Shown here: piece after piece, positions 34,201 through 42,217 of the stretch
Numbering within the stretch: position 1 is the stretch's first letter
How the letters are laid out: each line of letters starts with the position of its first letter
Origin: Polynucleobacter sp. MWH-UH23A
Lineage (GTDB): Bacteria; Pseudomonadota; Gammaproteobacteria; Burkholderiales; Burkholderiaceae
DNA: 64,000 nucleotides
NCBI RefSeq assembly: GCF_040409805.1
Contig: NZ_CP099572.1
Location: 434,001-498,000 of the forward strand
Reading direction: 5' to 3'
Position numbers and translations under genes: made by a program
Notes under the pieces: model-generated
Seen by the model: the letters and a program-made list of their open reading frames with translations, nothing else
Databases searched by the model: none
Told to the model about the DNA's origin: nothing

Positions 34201-34368
34201 GTGACTGACGATAAGAAATCTGATCCCAAGACCCCCGCAAAACCTGTTGCTGCCAAGCCTCCGGTCCGCCCCCCAGCCCCTAAGGGCCCATCTGGCCCTG
34301 CTGGAAGGCCTCAGGCTGGCTTTGGTGGCGGAAAAGGCATGATGCGCAAGGCTGGTCGCGGTCGATAG
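34201..34368 (+). CDS. Small Pro/Gly/Lys-rich basic ORF, 55 codons
   Basis: A GTG start with AGGAG six bases upstream opens a 55-codon frame ending TAG at 34366-34368. It starts MTDDKKSDPKTPAKP and is rich in Pro, Ala and Lys, then turns Gly-rich (GFGGGKGMMRKAGRGR) and strongly basic at the end. No domain is recognised. It looks disordered and able to bind nucleic acid, but that is inference. It is divergent from the protease gene 28 bases away. Homologues in related genomes would settle whether it is real. Confidence 0.6.
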   Translation: MTDDKKSDPKTPAKPVAAKPPVRPPAPKGPSGPAGRPQAGFGGGKGMMRKAGRGR

Positions 34369-34412
34369 TGGATAATTGCACTCATTATTAATGTGTTTAC
34401 AGAGGATTTAGC

Positions 34413-34550
34413 ATGAACGAATGGCATAACGAATCTAAAGAAGAAGTTAACAAAAAGATCATTACCTTGATCGTGATGTTGGCTGCAGCAACTAGCTTGG
34501 CGATTTTGTTTGCATTGGTAGCTGCTCATACTGGTTACGTATTCGGTTAA
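34413..34550 (+). CDS. Small single-helix membrane protein, 45 residues
   Basis: The ATG at 34413 has AGAGGA nine bases before it and opens 45 codons to TAA at 34548-34550. The charged start NEWHNESKEEVNKK is followed by one hydrophobic segment (IITLIVMLAAATSLAILFAL) and a short tail ending GYVFG. The layout is that of a small inner-membrane protein. No family is recognised. It ends nine bases before the dioxygenase gene and may be in its operon. Confidence 0.6.
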   Translation: MNEWHNESKEEVNKKIITLIVMLAAATSLAILFALVAAHTGYVFG

Positions 34551-34559
34551 TCAACCTGA

Positions 34560-35339
34560 ATGACTAGCCATCGCCAACCTGCAATTTTTGCTGGCCATGG
34601 CAGTCCGATGTATGCAATTGAGCCCAACCGTTATACAGCGGCTTGGACTGCATTAGGAAAATCGCTTAAGCGTCCTGATGCCATCTTGGTAATTTCTGCG
34701 CATTGGGTAACTCGAGGAACTTGGGTTACCGCAATGGCAAAACCAAAAACGATTCATGATTTTGGTGGCTTCCCCCAAGCGCTTTTTGATATTCAATATC
34801 CCGCGCCAGGAAGTCCCGCTCTCGCTGATCGCGTCAAAGAGTTGCTCAGTGTTCCGATTGTTCTTGAAGAGAATGAGTGGGGCATTGATCATGGCGCTTG
34901 GTCAGTACTTAAATATTTATACCCCAATGCGGATGTACCCGTTGTACAGCTAAGCCTTGATGGCTCAATCTCAGCACGAGCGCATTACGATTTGGCCAAG
35001 CAACTCAAGCCTTTGCGCGATGAAAATATTCTGATTCTATCCAGTGGCAATGTGGTGCATAACCTACGCACGATTCACTGGCAAGATAATGCACAGCCAT
35101 ATCCGTGGGCTAAAGACTTTAATGAATTCTTTGTCGCTCAAATGGATGCTAATCATCATCAGCCATTAATAGAGTGGGAGAAGTATGGCGAGGTAGCACA
35201 TCTTTCTATTCCTACGCCAGAACATTATTGGCCAGCTTTATATACCTTGGCATTGCAACATGAAAATGAGCGCGCATCCATTTTTGTAGATGGAATCGAA
35301 ATGAGCTCCATCAGTATGTTAGGTTTTTCTGTTCAATAA
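34560..35339 (+). CDS. 4,5-DOPA-type extradiol dioxygenase family protein (LigB/YgiD)
   Basis: 259 residues. PAIFAGHGSPMYAIE gives the first His ligand, ILVISAHWVTRGT the second, and GIDHGAWSVLKYLYPNADVPVVQLS another conserved His. These are the features of class III ring-opening dioxygenases of the DODA subfamily. E. coli YgiD is the model, with activity on DOPA in vitro, but the natural substrate is unclear. It is followed 32 bases later by crcB. Confidence 0.9.
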   Translation: MTSHRQPAIFAGHGSPMYAIEPNRYTAAWTALGKSLKRPDAILVISAHWVTRGTWVTAMAKPKTIHDFGGFPQALFDIQYPAPGSPALADRVKELLSVPIVLEENEWGIDHGAWSVLKYLYPNADVPVVQLSLDGSISARAHYDLAKQLKPLRDENILILSSGNVVHNLRTIHWQDNAQPYPWAKDFNEFFVAQMDANHHQPLIEWEKYGEVAHLSIPTPEHYWPALYTLALQHENERASIFVDGIEMSSISMLGFSVQ

Positions 35340-35371
35340 AGATTAGCGACGGTAAAACGCGAAGATAAATT

Positions 35372-35749
35372 ATGTGGCTATCTATTCTTGCAATATTTTT
35401 TGGAGCGGGTTTTGGTGCTTTATTCAGAGCGGGATTTAATATTCTGACTGTTGGTACTGCCTCAATTATTCCTTTGGGGACTTTGCTCTCTAATATGGTG
35501 GGCGGTTATTTAGTTGGTTTGGCGGTTGCTTACTTTGGCAATAATCCACAGCTATCGCCCGAGTGGAAGCTATTAGTCATAACGGGTTTTTTAGGTGGCT
35601 TGACAACCTTTTCTAGCTTTTCTGCGGAAGTAGTTGGTTTTATTCAGCGCGGTGAATTTACCTGGGCTTTGGGTACAGCAATGCTGCACCTCGTCGGCTC
35701 CTTGGTATTAACCTTTTTGGGCATTCTGACCTATCAGGCTTTGAAATAA
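35372..35749 (+). CDS. crcB: Fluoride efflux channel CrcB/Fluc
   Basis: 125 residues, four membrane helices. GAGFGALFRAGFN, GTLLSNMVGGYLVGL and ITGFLGGLTTFSSFSAE are the Fluc signatures, with the TTFS turn and the pore Asn. It forms a dual-topology dimer that exports fluoride. No fluoride riboswitch is seen in the 32 bases before it. A strong terminator follows. Confidence 0.95.
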   Translation: MWLSILAIFFGAGFGALFRAGFNILTVGTASIIPLGTLLSNMVGGYLVGLAVAYFGNNPQLSPEWKLLVITGFLGGLTTFSSFSAEVVGFIQRGEFTWALGTAMLHLVGSLVLTFLGILTYQALK

Positions 35750-35751
35750 AA

Positions 35752-35773
35752 AAGGGGGCTTATTAGCCCCCTT
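35752..35773. terminator. Intrinsic terminator between crcB and a Bug-family gene
   Basis: AAGGGGGCT (35752-35760), loop TATT, AGCCCCCTT (35765-35773). The perfect 9-bp stem is flanked by A/T-rich sequence, with a run of A before it that serves the minus-strand gene. Confidence 0.85.
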
Positions 35774-35788
35774 GATCAAAAAAACTGC

Positions 35789-36775
35789 TTATTCCGGTTT
35801 GATATTCGCCGTTTTGACAACGGTGCTCCACTTCGCAGATTCTGATTTGATGAGTGTCGCAAAATCTGCTGGTGTCCCACCACCAATTTCATTACCTTGA
35901 GACAACATTAGCTCTCTCAACTGAGGATCTTTGAGTGCTTCATTAGCAGCAGCATTGAGTTTGTCGATCACAGCCTTAGGCGTTCCCTTTGGCGCAATCA
36001 AACCTTGCCAATTTAAGACTTCTACTTTTGGATAGCCTGCTTCAGCAAATGTAGGAATATTGGGGAGTAGTGGTGAGCGCTTCTTGCTGGTGATGGCAAT
36101 TGCACGTAACTTATCACCCTTAATGCTCGGCATCGCAGAATACATTTGATCGAACATCATGGTGACATTGCCTGCCATGAGGTCGGTTAGGCCTGCTGAA
36201 CCGCTCTTATAGGGAACATGGATCATGTCAATGCCTGCGCTCTGTTTGAATAACTCGGCAGACAGCTGATGACTCCCGCCAATGCCGCCTGAGGAGTATG
36301 TCAAGGCGCCAGGTTTGGCTTTAGCGGCGTCCACAATTTCTTTAACAGTTTTGTATGGCGAGCTGGGATTTACAACTAGTACTAGCGGACCTTTTTCAAT
36401 CAAGATGATTGGCAGCAAATCAGTTTCTGGGTCGTAGCGAAGATTGCCAAATAAGGTTTTATTAACAGCCATTGGAGCAAAGTTGCCCATACCAATGGTA
36501 TAGCCATCTGGAGCTGCTCGCGCAATGAATTCAGTGCCGATATTGCCGCCCGCACCTGGTTTATTGTCGACAATAATAGGTTGCTTGAGAATGACGCTCA
36601 TCTTCTGAGCAATTTGACGACTGCGCGCATCTGAACCGCCGCCTGCACCATAAGGTACGATGAAATTAATTGGTTTATTGGGGTAGTTAGCTTGTGCAAA
36701 GGCAGTTGGAGTGGTGAGTGTGGCAACTCCCAGTAGTGTCGATGCCAATAATTGAATGGGTTTTAGTAGATTCAT
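35789..36775 (-). CDS. Bug-family tripartite tricarboxylate transport substrate-binding protein
   Basis: 328 residues from the ATG at 36775; the longer open frame would place residues of the chromate-transporter gene before the signal peptide. The signal peptide ends near PTAFAQ. PINFIVPYGAGGGSDARSR, IVDNKPGAGGNIGTEFIARA and YSSGGIGGSHQLSAELFK are Bug signatures. It binds a carboxylated ligand in the periplasm. No TctA/TctB membrane genes lie nearby. The gene follows the split chromate transporter by 11 bases. Confidence 0.92.
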   Translation of the reverse strand: MNLLKPIQLLASTLLGVATLTTPTAFAQANYPNKPINFIVPYGAGGGSDARSRQIAQKMSVILKQPIIVDNKPGAGGNIGTEFIARAAPDGYTIGMGNFAPMAVNKTLFGNLRYDPETDLLPIILIEKGPLVLVVNPSSPYKTVKEIVDAAKAKPGALTYSSGGIGGSHQLSAELFKQSAGIDMIHVPYKSGSAGLTDLMAGNVTMMFDQMYSAMPSIKGDKLRAIAITSKKRSPLLPNIPTFAEAGYPKVEVLNWQGLIAPKGTPKAVIDKLNAAANEALKDPQLRELMLSQGNEIGGGTPADFATLIKSESAKWSTVVKTANIKPE

Positions 36776-36786
36776 ATTAACTTTCT

Positions 36787-37308
36787 TTAGATAAATCCCA
36801 GAATACCGAGGAGGGCGCCAATCGCAATGAGATATAAAGGATGCCATCTTGTGAATAAGGTAGTGGCAATTGTGCCAAGCGTCAAGAGATAAGCAGCAAG
36901 ACTTTGATTAATTTGCAAAGCAATTTGTAAGGCAGAAGAGAGTACCAAGCCAATAGCCAATGCTGCAGCTGCATACTGAATTGATTTCTTGTGGTGAGAG
37001 TTTTGAATTCCTAGAATCAGACGCTGAAGATAGTAGATCAGAATAGATGATGGCCACGCAATAGCCAGCGTTGCAATCAGCGCGCCAATCACACCATAAA
37101 TATGCCAGCCTAATAGAGTGACTGTCATGAAGTTTGGACCTGGCGCTGCTTGTGCAATCGCAAAGTAGTCAGAGAATGTTTGTAAGTCGATCCAGTGTTC
37201 TTGATTGACAGCCAAGTTGAGAAGTACTGGCAGTAGGGCGTTCACGCCCCCAAAAGCAATCAAGGAGAATGCAGAAAGCTTTAAGAAAAGACTTAGTAAG
37301 ATACTCAT
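36787..37308 (-). CDS. Chromate transporter, second half-size subunit
   Basis: 173 residues from the ATG at 37308, overlapping the previous stop by four bases (ATGA). LKLSAFSLIAFGGVNALLPVLL and AIAQAAPGPNFMTVTLLG match the ChrA half-domain with its Gly-Gly and APGPN motif. Five to six helices. Short-chain ChrA proteins work as pairs, so this and the next gene upstream probably form one transporter, for chromate or sulfate-like anions. Confidence 0.88.
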   Translation of the reverse strand: MSILLSLFLKLSAFSLIAFGGVNALLPVLLNLAVNQEHWIDLQTFSDYFAIAQAAPGPNFMTVTLLGWHIYGVIGALIATLAIAWPSSILIYYLQRLILGIQNSHHKKSIQYAAAALAIGLVLSSALQIALQINQSLAAYLLTLGTIATTLFTRWHPLYLIAIGALLGILGFI

Positions 37309-37844
37309 TCTCGACCAGCCTTTTTCCAAGCGAGAACTAATGCAAGTGGGGATGAAATGAGCACCACCCATCCCAAGCCTAAATGGAAATAACTGGCAGT
37401 AATCATCGTCAACGCAACCACCAATAGCATTGCTGGAAAACGAAACTCATCCTTGAGCATTTTGAATCCAGTAGATGCAATCAAACCAACACCCACAGCA
37501 GAAATTCCGCGCAATAATCCTTTGACGGTTTCAAGATAGCTGTAGTGCTCGTATAAAACTGCTAATAGCATCACTATTGAAATAGGGCCTAGAGTTAGGC
37601 CAAGCACACTAGCAATCGCTCCACGCGCGCCTCCAAATCGCGAGCCAACGCAAACGGCCAGATTCACGATATTGGGTCCAGGCACTATTTGGCAGATGCC
37701 AAGAATGGCGCTAAATTCTTCCGAAGTCAGAATTTTGTCACGCTCTACAAGTGTTCTTCTAGCCCAAGGTAAGACCCCTCCAAAACCAGACATACCGATT
37801 TTGCTAAAGCTGATAAACAGCTCAAGAGGCGTTAGTGTTTTCAA
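37305..37844 (-). CDS. Chromate transporter, first half-size subunit
   Basis: 179 residues. FISFSKIGMSGFGGVLPWAR and GICQIVPGPNIVNLAVCVGSRFGG are the signatures of the N-terminal half of ChrA. It overlaps the second subunit by ATGA. The paired short-chain form replaces the fused 400-residue protein found in other bacteria. It follows the 2-hydroxyacid dehydrogenase gene by 24 bases on the same strand. Confidence 0.88.
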   Translation of the reverse strand: MKTLTPLELFISFSKIGMSGFGGVLPWARRTLVERDKILTSEEFSAILGICQIVPGPNIVNLAVCVGSRFGGARGAIASVLGLTLGPISIVMLLAVLYEHYSYLETVKGLLRGISAVGVGLIASTGFKMLKDEFRFPAMLLVVALTMITASYFHLGLGWVVLISSPLALVLAWKKAGRE

Positions 37845-37868
37845 AATGACTTCGACTTTATTTGGGCT

Positions 37869-38846
37869 CTAGCTTGGCTTATAAGGATGTGGAATAGGTT
37901 TTTGATCGAGCCAAGCTTCTAGTGTCTCGGTAATACCTTTAGCAAAAGCCTCAAAAATAGGTTCGGCAATAAATCCTAGGTGTGGTGTCACCAAGAGGTT
38001 TGGAGTATTACGTAGCGGATCTTTTTCGGGGAGAGGTTCGATATCAAAAACATCAATTGCGGCCTGACCTGGCTTACCTGCAAGCAATGCTTTTTGTAAG
38101 TCACTCATATTAATGAGGGCTGAACGAGAGGTGTTTACTAATATTGAATCGGGGCGCATTAAGGATAGCTGATCTGCGCTAATAATTCCCTTGGTTCCAG
38201 GTCCCGCCACTAAGTGCATCGACACAACTTTAGATGTGGATAGTAGTTCATCCAGACTAACTGACTTAGCGCTCTCTGCTGCAGCGCGTTCTGGTGTCAT
38301 GCGAGGACTCCAGGCTACAACCTCCATACCAAATGCAGCGCCAACACGGGCAACTCGGCTACCAATAGCGCCCAAGCCCATAATGCCCAAGCGCTCGCCT
38401 GCGAGCATCGGAAGAACTGAAAGTTGATCACGCCAACCACCTGACGCAATCAGTTTGTTTTGTTCAATGAGGCGCTTTGATGCACCCAAAATCAATGCCC
38501 ATGTGAGTTCGGCTGTAGTGTCCTTAGAAGGACCACCTGGAGAGCAGGCAATCGGAATATTGCGTGCTATTAGTGCGGCTGCATCTAGAGTACCATTGCG
38601 CTCCCCGGTAAACATCAGAAATTTCAGCTTCGGTAGGCGTGCGATCATGGCTTCATTAAATGGTGCACGATCACGAACAATCGCAATTACATCAGCATCC
38701 TTTACAACTTCATAAAGAGCCTCATCACGTAAAGGCTCATGATGAAAAGTCAGCTTAGCTTGTTTATCTAATTTTTCCCAATTCGAGAAACGACGCAATG
38801 CGCGTTCGTAATCTCCAAGAATGACGATATTAGGCAATGAGCTCAT
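37869..38846 (-). CDS. D-2-hydroxyacid dehydrogenase family protein
   Basis: 325 residues. GIMGLGAIGSRVARV binds NAD, and the catalytic trio is Arg in VNTSRSALI, Glu in FDIEPLP and His in VTPHLGFIAE. It reduces or oxidises a 2-keto/2-hydroxy acid. It is the second such enzyme in the window and differs clearly from the one at 29076-30005. It lies between the MmgE/PrpD gene and the chromate transporter on one strand, with short gaps, and may be part of that operon. Confidence 0.9.
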   Translation of the reverse strand: MSSLPNIVILGDYERALRRFSNWEKLDKQAKLTFHHEPLRDEALYEVVKDADVIAIVRDRAPFNEAMIARLPKLKFLMFTGERNGTLDAAALIARNIPIACSPGGPSKDTTAELTWALILGASKRLIEQNKLIASGGWRDQLSVLPMLAGERLGIMGLGAIGSRVARVGAAFGMEVVAWSPRMTPERAAAESAKSVSLDELLSTSKVVSMHLVAGPGTKGIISADQLSLMRPDSILVNTSRSALINMSDLQKALLAGKPGQAAIDVFDIEPLPEKDPLRNTPNLLVTPHLGFIAEPIFEAFAKGITETLEAWLDQKPIPHPYKPS

Positions 38847-38860
38847 AAATACTTTCTAAA

Positions 38861-40234
38861 TTAATCTGGTGTGCAAAGACTGATGATCTGTTTGAGATCG
38901 GAAGCTTGTCCTAGTTTCCACAAAGCAGAGATGAGTTGACGAGTTTTTTCTTTGCCAATGACAGGTTCAGCAAGGTTGGTGAATTTTTGCTCTAAGTTAG
39001 CATCGCTCATTGGATTTTCCAGGGAGCCAATTGCATTCTTCACAAAAATATGAACTTCTTTACCGTTCTTCAAGAAGGCTTTTACATCAACAGATGCTTC
39101 GCTGATAGAGGTATCTGTAGTCGCGTTAACTTTAGCGCGTAATGCCACAACATCCGGGCGATTAACAATGTCATCGGCGTATTCGCCTTCGCCTGCTTGA
39201 CCAAAGATTAGGCCAACAGCGCAACCATGATAGACACTAAATTTACCTTCGAGTCCATCCTTCGGTGTCTTTTTACCAGTAAGCTCTAGTACGAGTGGGT
39301 GAACACGTAATTCAATGCGTTCAACATCTTCAGCTTTTACGCCTTGAGCGCGCAATTGTGCGCAAGCATCGATCGCAGGGTGAATCACAATGCCGCATGC
39401 AAATGGCTTATAGGTATTTAGTGAAATCTCAAATGATTTACCTAGTTCGCGATCGATCTCTGACCAGTCGCATTTAGTTGAAACAGTCTGCATATAGCCA
39501 CGACCTGCCTCAAGCGCTTTAGGGCTTGCTGTGAAACCATGCTTCGCTAGTAGAGCAGAAAGTTGACCTGCACGAGCAGCACCGCCTGGATGAAAAGGTT
39601 TTGTCATCGTGCCAAATTGTTCACGCATTCCTACGGGTTGCGAAGCGGCGATTCCTAATGCCATAGTGGTCTTTTGTAAATCTAAGCCCATTAAGCGAGC
39701 GCATGCTGCTGCAGAACCGAGTGTGCCAGTGGAGCCGGTGATGTGCCAGCCACGGTGGTAGTGATCGGGATACATGGCATTACCAACACGACAAGCAACG
39801 TCAATGCCAAGAACTAATGAATCGATAATCTGACGACCATTTGCACCAATGTGTTCACCAAGCGCCAAGATGGCAGAGGCAACAGGACCTGCAGGATGAA
39901 TTACTGTTTTCAGGTGAGTATCGTCAAAGTCAAAAGTGTGCGAGCTAATGCCGTTAATTAAAGCTGCACCACCCATGTCTACTTTGTCTTTGCGACCCAA
40001 GATGCTGGCTTGAGGGGCGGGCTGGAATTCGCGAACGGCTGCTAAGGAAGACTCCACGCTTTCATGATTTGCCGCGCCAATTGCACAACCAAGCCAATTT
40101 AAGAATGTGCGGTGTGCCTCATGATCTACCTCAGGAGTCCAGCCTTGGGTTGGATGAGAGTGAACAAACTGAGCGAGCGTTTTAGTAACTGGTGGCGCAT
40201 TAAGATCGGCAGCTGCGGCAATAGCATGAGACAT
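38861..40234 (-). CDS. MmgE/PrpD family protein
   Basis: 457 residues. FDFDDTHLKTVIHPAGPVASAILAL is the key family segment, and RVGNAMYPDHYHRGWHITGS and GMREQFGTMTKPFHPGGAARAG follow. The family includes 2-methylcitrate dehydratase and cis-aconitate decarboxylase, but most members are of unknown substrate. No methylcitrate-cycle gene is nearby, so a PrpD role is not supported. It is followed 14 bases later by the hydroxyacid dehydrogenase and is preceded by a Bug gene, which suggests a carboxylic-acid pathway. Confidence 0.88.
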   Translation of the reverse strand: MSHAIAAAADLNAPPVTKTLAQFVHSHPTQGWTPEVDHEAHRTFLNWLGCAIGAANHESVESSLAAVREFQPAPQASILGRKDKVDMGGAALINGISSHTFDFDDTHLKTVIHPAGPVASAILALGEHIGANGRQIIDSLVLGIDVACRVGNAMYPDHYHRGWHITGSTGTLGSAAACARLMGLDLQKTTMALGIAASQPVGMREQFGTMTKPFHPGGAARAGQLSALLAKHGFTASPKALEAGRGYMQTVSTKCDWSEIDRELGKSFEISLNTYKPFACGIVIHPAIDACAQLRAQGVKAEDVERIELRVHPLVLELTGKKTPKDGLEGKFSVYHGCAVGLIFGQAGEGEYADDIVNRPDVVALRAKVNATTDTSISEASVDVKAFLKNGKEVHIFVKNAIGSLENPMSDANLEQKFTNLAEPVIGKEKTRQLISALWKLGQASDLKQIISLCTPD

Positions 40235-40288
40235 ATGATTTCCTGTGAATGAGCAATTAATATAGGTAGTTGATTGGTATTTGTTGAT

Positions 40289-41284
40289 TTATTCAATTTC
40301 AATATTGCGATCTTTGGCGACTTTTGCCCAGCGTGCAATATCTTCTTTTATGTAGTTGGCAAACTGAGGTGGAGTCATTGGCATGAGCGTCATGGCTTCA
40401 CTTGTCATTTTTTCCGAAAAGTCTGGGCTAGCAAGAACTTTATTAAGTTCAGTATTGAGTTTTGCAACAACTGCAGGAGGCAAGTTTGCGGGGCCTACGA
40501 TTCCATACCATTGCTGACCATCAAAGCCATTAAATCCCAACTCTTTAAAAGTGGGAATGTTGGGTGCAGCAGAACTGCGCTTGGCACCAGTGACCGCAAG
40601 TCCGCGAACACGGTTGGTATTGATATAGGGTAAAGCAGCAAACAGTGTGGGGAGCATAGCTTGTGTTTGACCGGCTAATAAATCAGTGTAGGCGGGACCT
40701 ACACCCCGATACGGGACATGAACCATAAAAATACCTGCAGCTAATTTCAGTTGCTCCATACCTAAATGCGTTAGGGTGCCTGGGCCTGCAGATCCGTAAC
40801 TGAGTTTGGCGGGATTCTTCTTTGCATAATCTACAAACTCTTTGAAGTTTTTGATTGGCAATTCTGGATTAATGATGAGTACGTTTGGTGTGGCGCCGAT
40901 CATGCCAATTGGCGTGAAGTCTTTGATTGCATCGTAAGGTAGGCGACGAACCGCTGGATTTGTTCCATGAGTGCCTACGTAAGCAACCATCAAGGTATAA
41001 CCATCTGCTGGAGCTTTAGCTGTAGCTTGTGAGGCAATTGCACCACCGCCACCGCCCATATTCTCAACAATCACGGGCTGGCCGATTGAACGTGAGAGTT
41101 TTTCAGCAGCAGCACGGGCGATATTATCGAGTCCGCCACCCGCAGCAACTGGGGCAATTAACTTAATCGGTTTGGTTGGATAAGTTGGCGCTTGTGCGTG
41201 GACATTGATGTTTACGAACAAAGCTAAAACGACAAACAAAAAAGATAAAAAAATCGGCTGTTGCCGATAGAGGGTATTAGACAT
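40289..41284 (-). CDS. Bug-family substrate-binding protein
   Basis: 331 residues. A signal peptide ends near VHAQ. PIKLIAPVAAGGGLDNIARA, PVIVENMGGGGGAIAS and KLSYGSAGPGTLTHLGMEQL are the family signatures. The protein is periplasmic and binds a carboxylate; its partner permease is not in the window. It lies 54 bases before the MmgE/PrpD gene in the same direction. Confidence 0.92.
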   Translation of the reverse strand: MSNTLYRQQPIFLSFLFVVLALFVNINVHAQAPTYPTKPIKLIAPVAAGGGLDNIARAAAEKLSRSIGQPVIVENMGGGGGAIASQATAKAPADGYTLMVAYVGTHGTNPAVRRLPYDAIKDFTPIGMIGATPNVLIINPELPIKNFKEFVDYAKKNPAKLSYGSAGPGTLTHLGMEQLKLAAGIFMVHVPYRGVGPAYTDLLAGQTQAMLPTLFAALPYINTNRVRGLAVTGAKRSSAAPNIPTFKELGFNGFDGQQWYGIVGPANLPPAVVAKLNTELNKVLASPDFSEKMTSEAMTLMPMTPPQFANYIKEDIARWAKVAKDRNIEIE

Positions 41285-41361
41285 GTCTCAGGCCTAGAGT
41301 TGTTATTTAATAGTTTTTGTAAAGCTTGGCTATTTTACTATTTATGACTGATTTTGGTGTT

Positions 41362-42132
41362 TTAGCTAGTTTTGATGTTTTTGCGAGTAGAACGTTCCAG
41401 AGGGATTGAGTCAAGAGTGGGTTCTAGGGCCTCACGCGTGTCAAAAACAAAGCAACTACCTTGATAATGTGCTGATCCTACCTCTTCAAAATACTTCAGA
41501 ATGCCGCCCTCCAGTTGGTAGCTGTGCTCCATACCAATTTCTCGCATGTACAGACCAGACTTTTCGCAGCGAATTCCACCAGTACAAAAACTCACCAATG
41601 TTTTATCTGCTAATTCGTCTTTGTGCGCAGAAATGGCAGCAGGGAACTCGGTAAATTTTTCAATATTGAAATGCAAAGCATTTTTAAATGTGCCGTAGTC
41701 GACTTCAAATGCGTTACGAGTATCAATCATGACTACAGGCCGACCAATATCATCCGTTCCACGATCTAGCCATTCTTGTAATTTTTTCGGCGAGATGAAA
41801 TTCGCGCGACCTTTCTCTGGCTGAATGGTGGGGTGATTCATGCGAATAATTTCATTTTTGAGTTTGATCAGCATTTTCTTAAAAGGCTGCTCATCCGACC
41901 AGCTTTCTTTTGCCTCAAGAGGGGCAAAGCGTGGGTCAGCGCGAAGCCAATCTAGAAATCCGCGAAGTGCATCGGGCTTGCCAGCCAAAAACATATTGAT
42001 ACCTTCGCCGGTAAGCAAAATCGTTCCTTTGAGTTCACGGGCATTACATTCATCGAGCATTTTTGCGCGCAGTTCTGGCAGCGCATCAAGGCTTACAAAT
42101 AGATAGGCGGCAATATTGAGTATGGGTTTCAT
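41362..42132 (-). CDS. trhO: tRNA uridine(34) hydroxylase, rhodanese-domain protein
   Basis: 256 residues. An N-terminal ferredoxin-like part (CNARELKGTILLTGEGINMFLAG) is followed by a rhodanese domain with the active loop FCTGGIRCEKSG, whose first Cys is the catalytic one. TrhO (YceA) hydroxylates U34 of several tRNAs to 5-hydroxyuridine. It is shorter than the E. coli protein at the C-terminus, as in many betaproteobacteria. It stands alone, with a divergent Bug gene 85 bases away. Confidence 0.9.
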   Translation of the reverse strand: MKPILNIAAYLFVSLDALPELRAKMLDECNARELKGTILLTGEGINMFLAGKPDALRGFLDWLRADPRFAPLEAKESWSDEQPFKKMLIKLKNEIIRMNHPTIQPEKGRANFISPKKLQEWLDRGTDDIGRPVVMIDTRNAFEVDYGTFKNALHFNIEKFTEFPAAISAHKDELADKTLVSFCTGGIRCEKSGLYMREIGMEHSYQLEGGILKYFEEVGSAHYQGSCFVFDTREALEPTLDSIPLERSTRKNIKTS

Positions 42133-42217
42133 ATGTTTCTTTTGCTGACTTAGCTATTATCGAGCAAATAGCCCCAATGGGTGGTAATCTTCCTGATTCA
42201 CTATAGGAGACAAACCC

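Noticed and set aside
35340..35371. Fluoride riboswitch before crcB
   Set aside because: The gap is only 32 bases and lacks the conserved core; the upstream sequence is coding.
38861..40234. prpD (2-methylcitrate dehydratase) call
   Set aside because: The family is broad and no prpB, prpC or acnD lies nearby; only the family-level name is supported.
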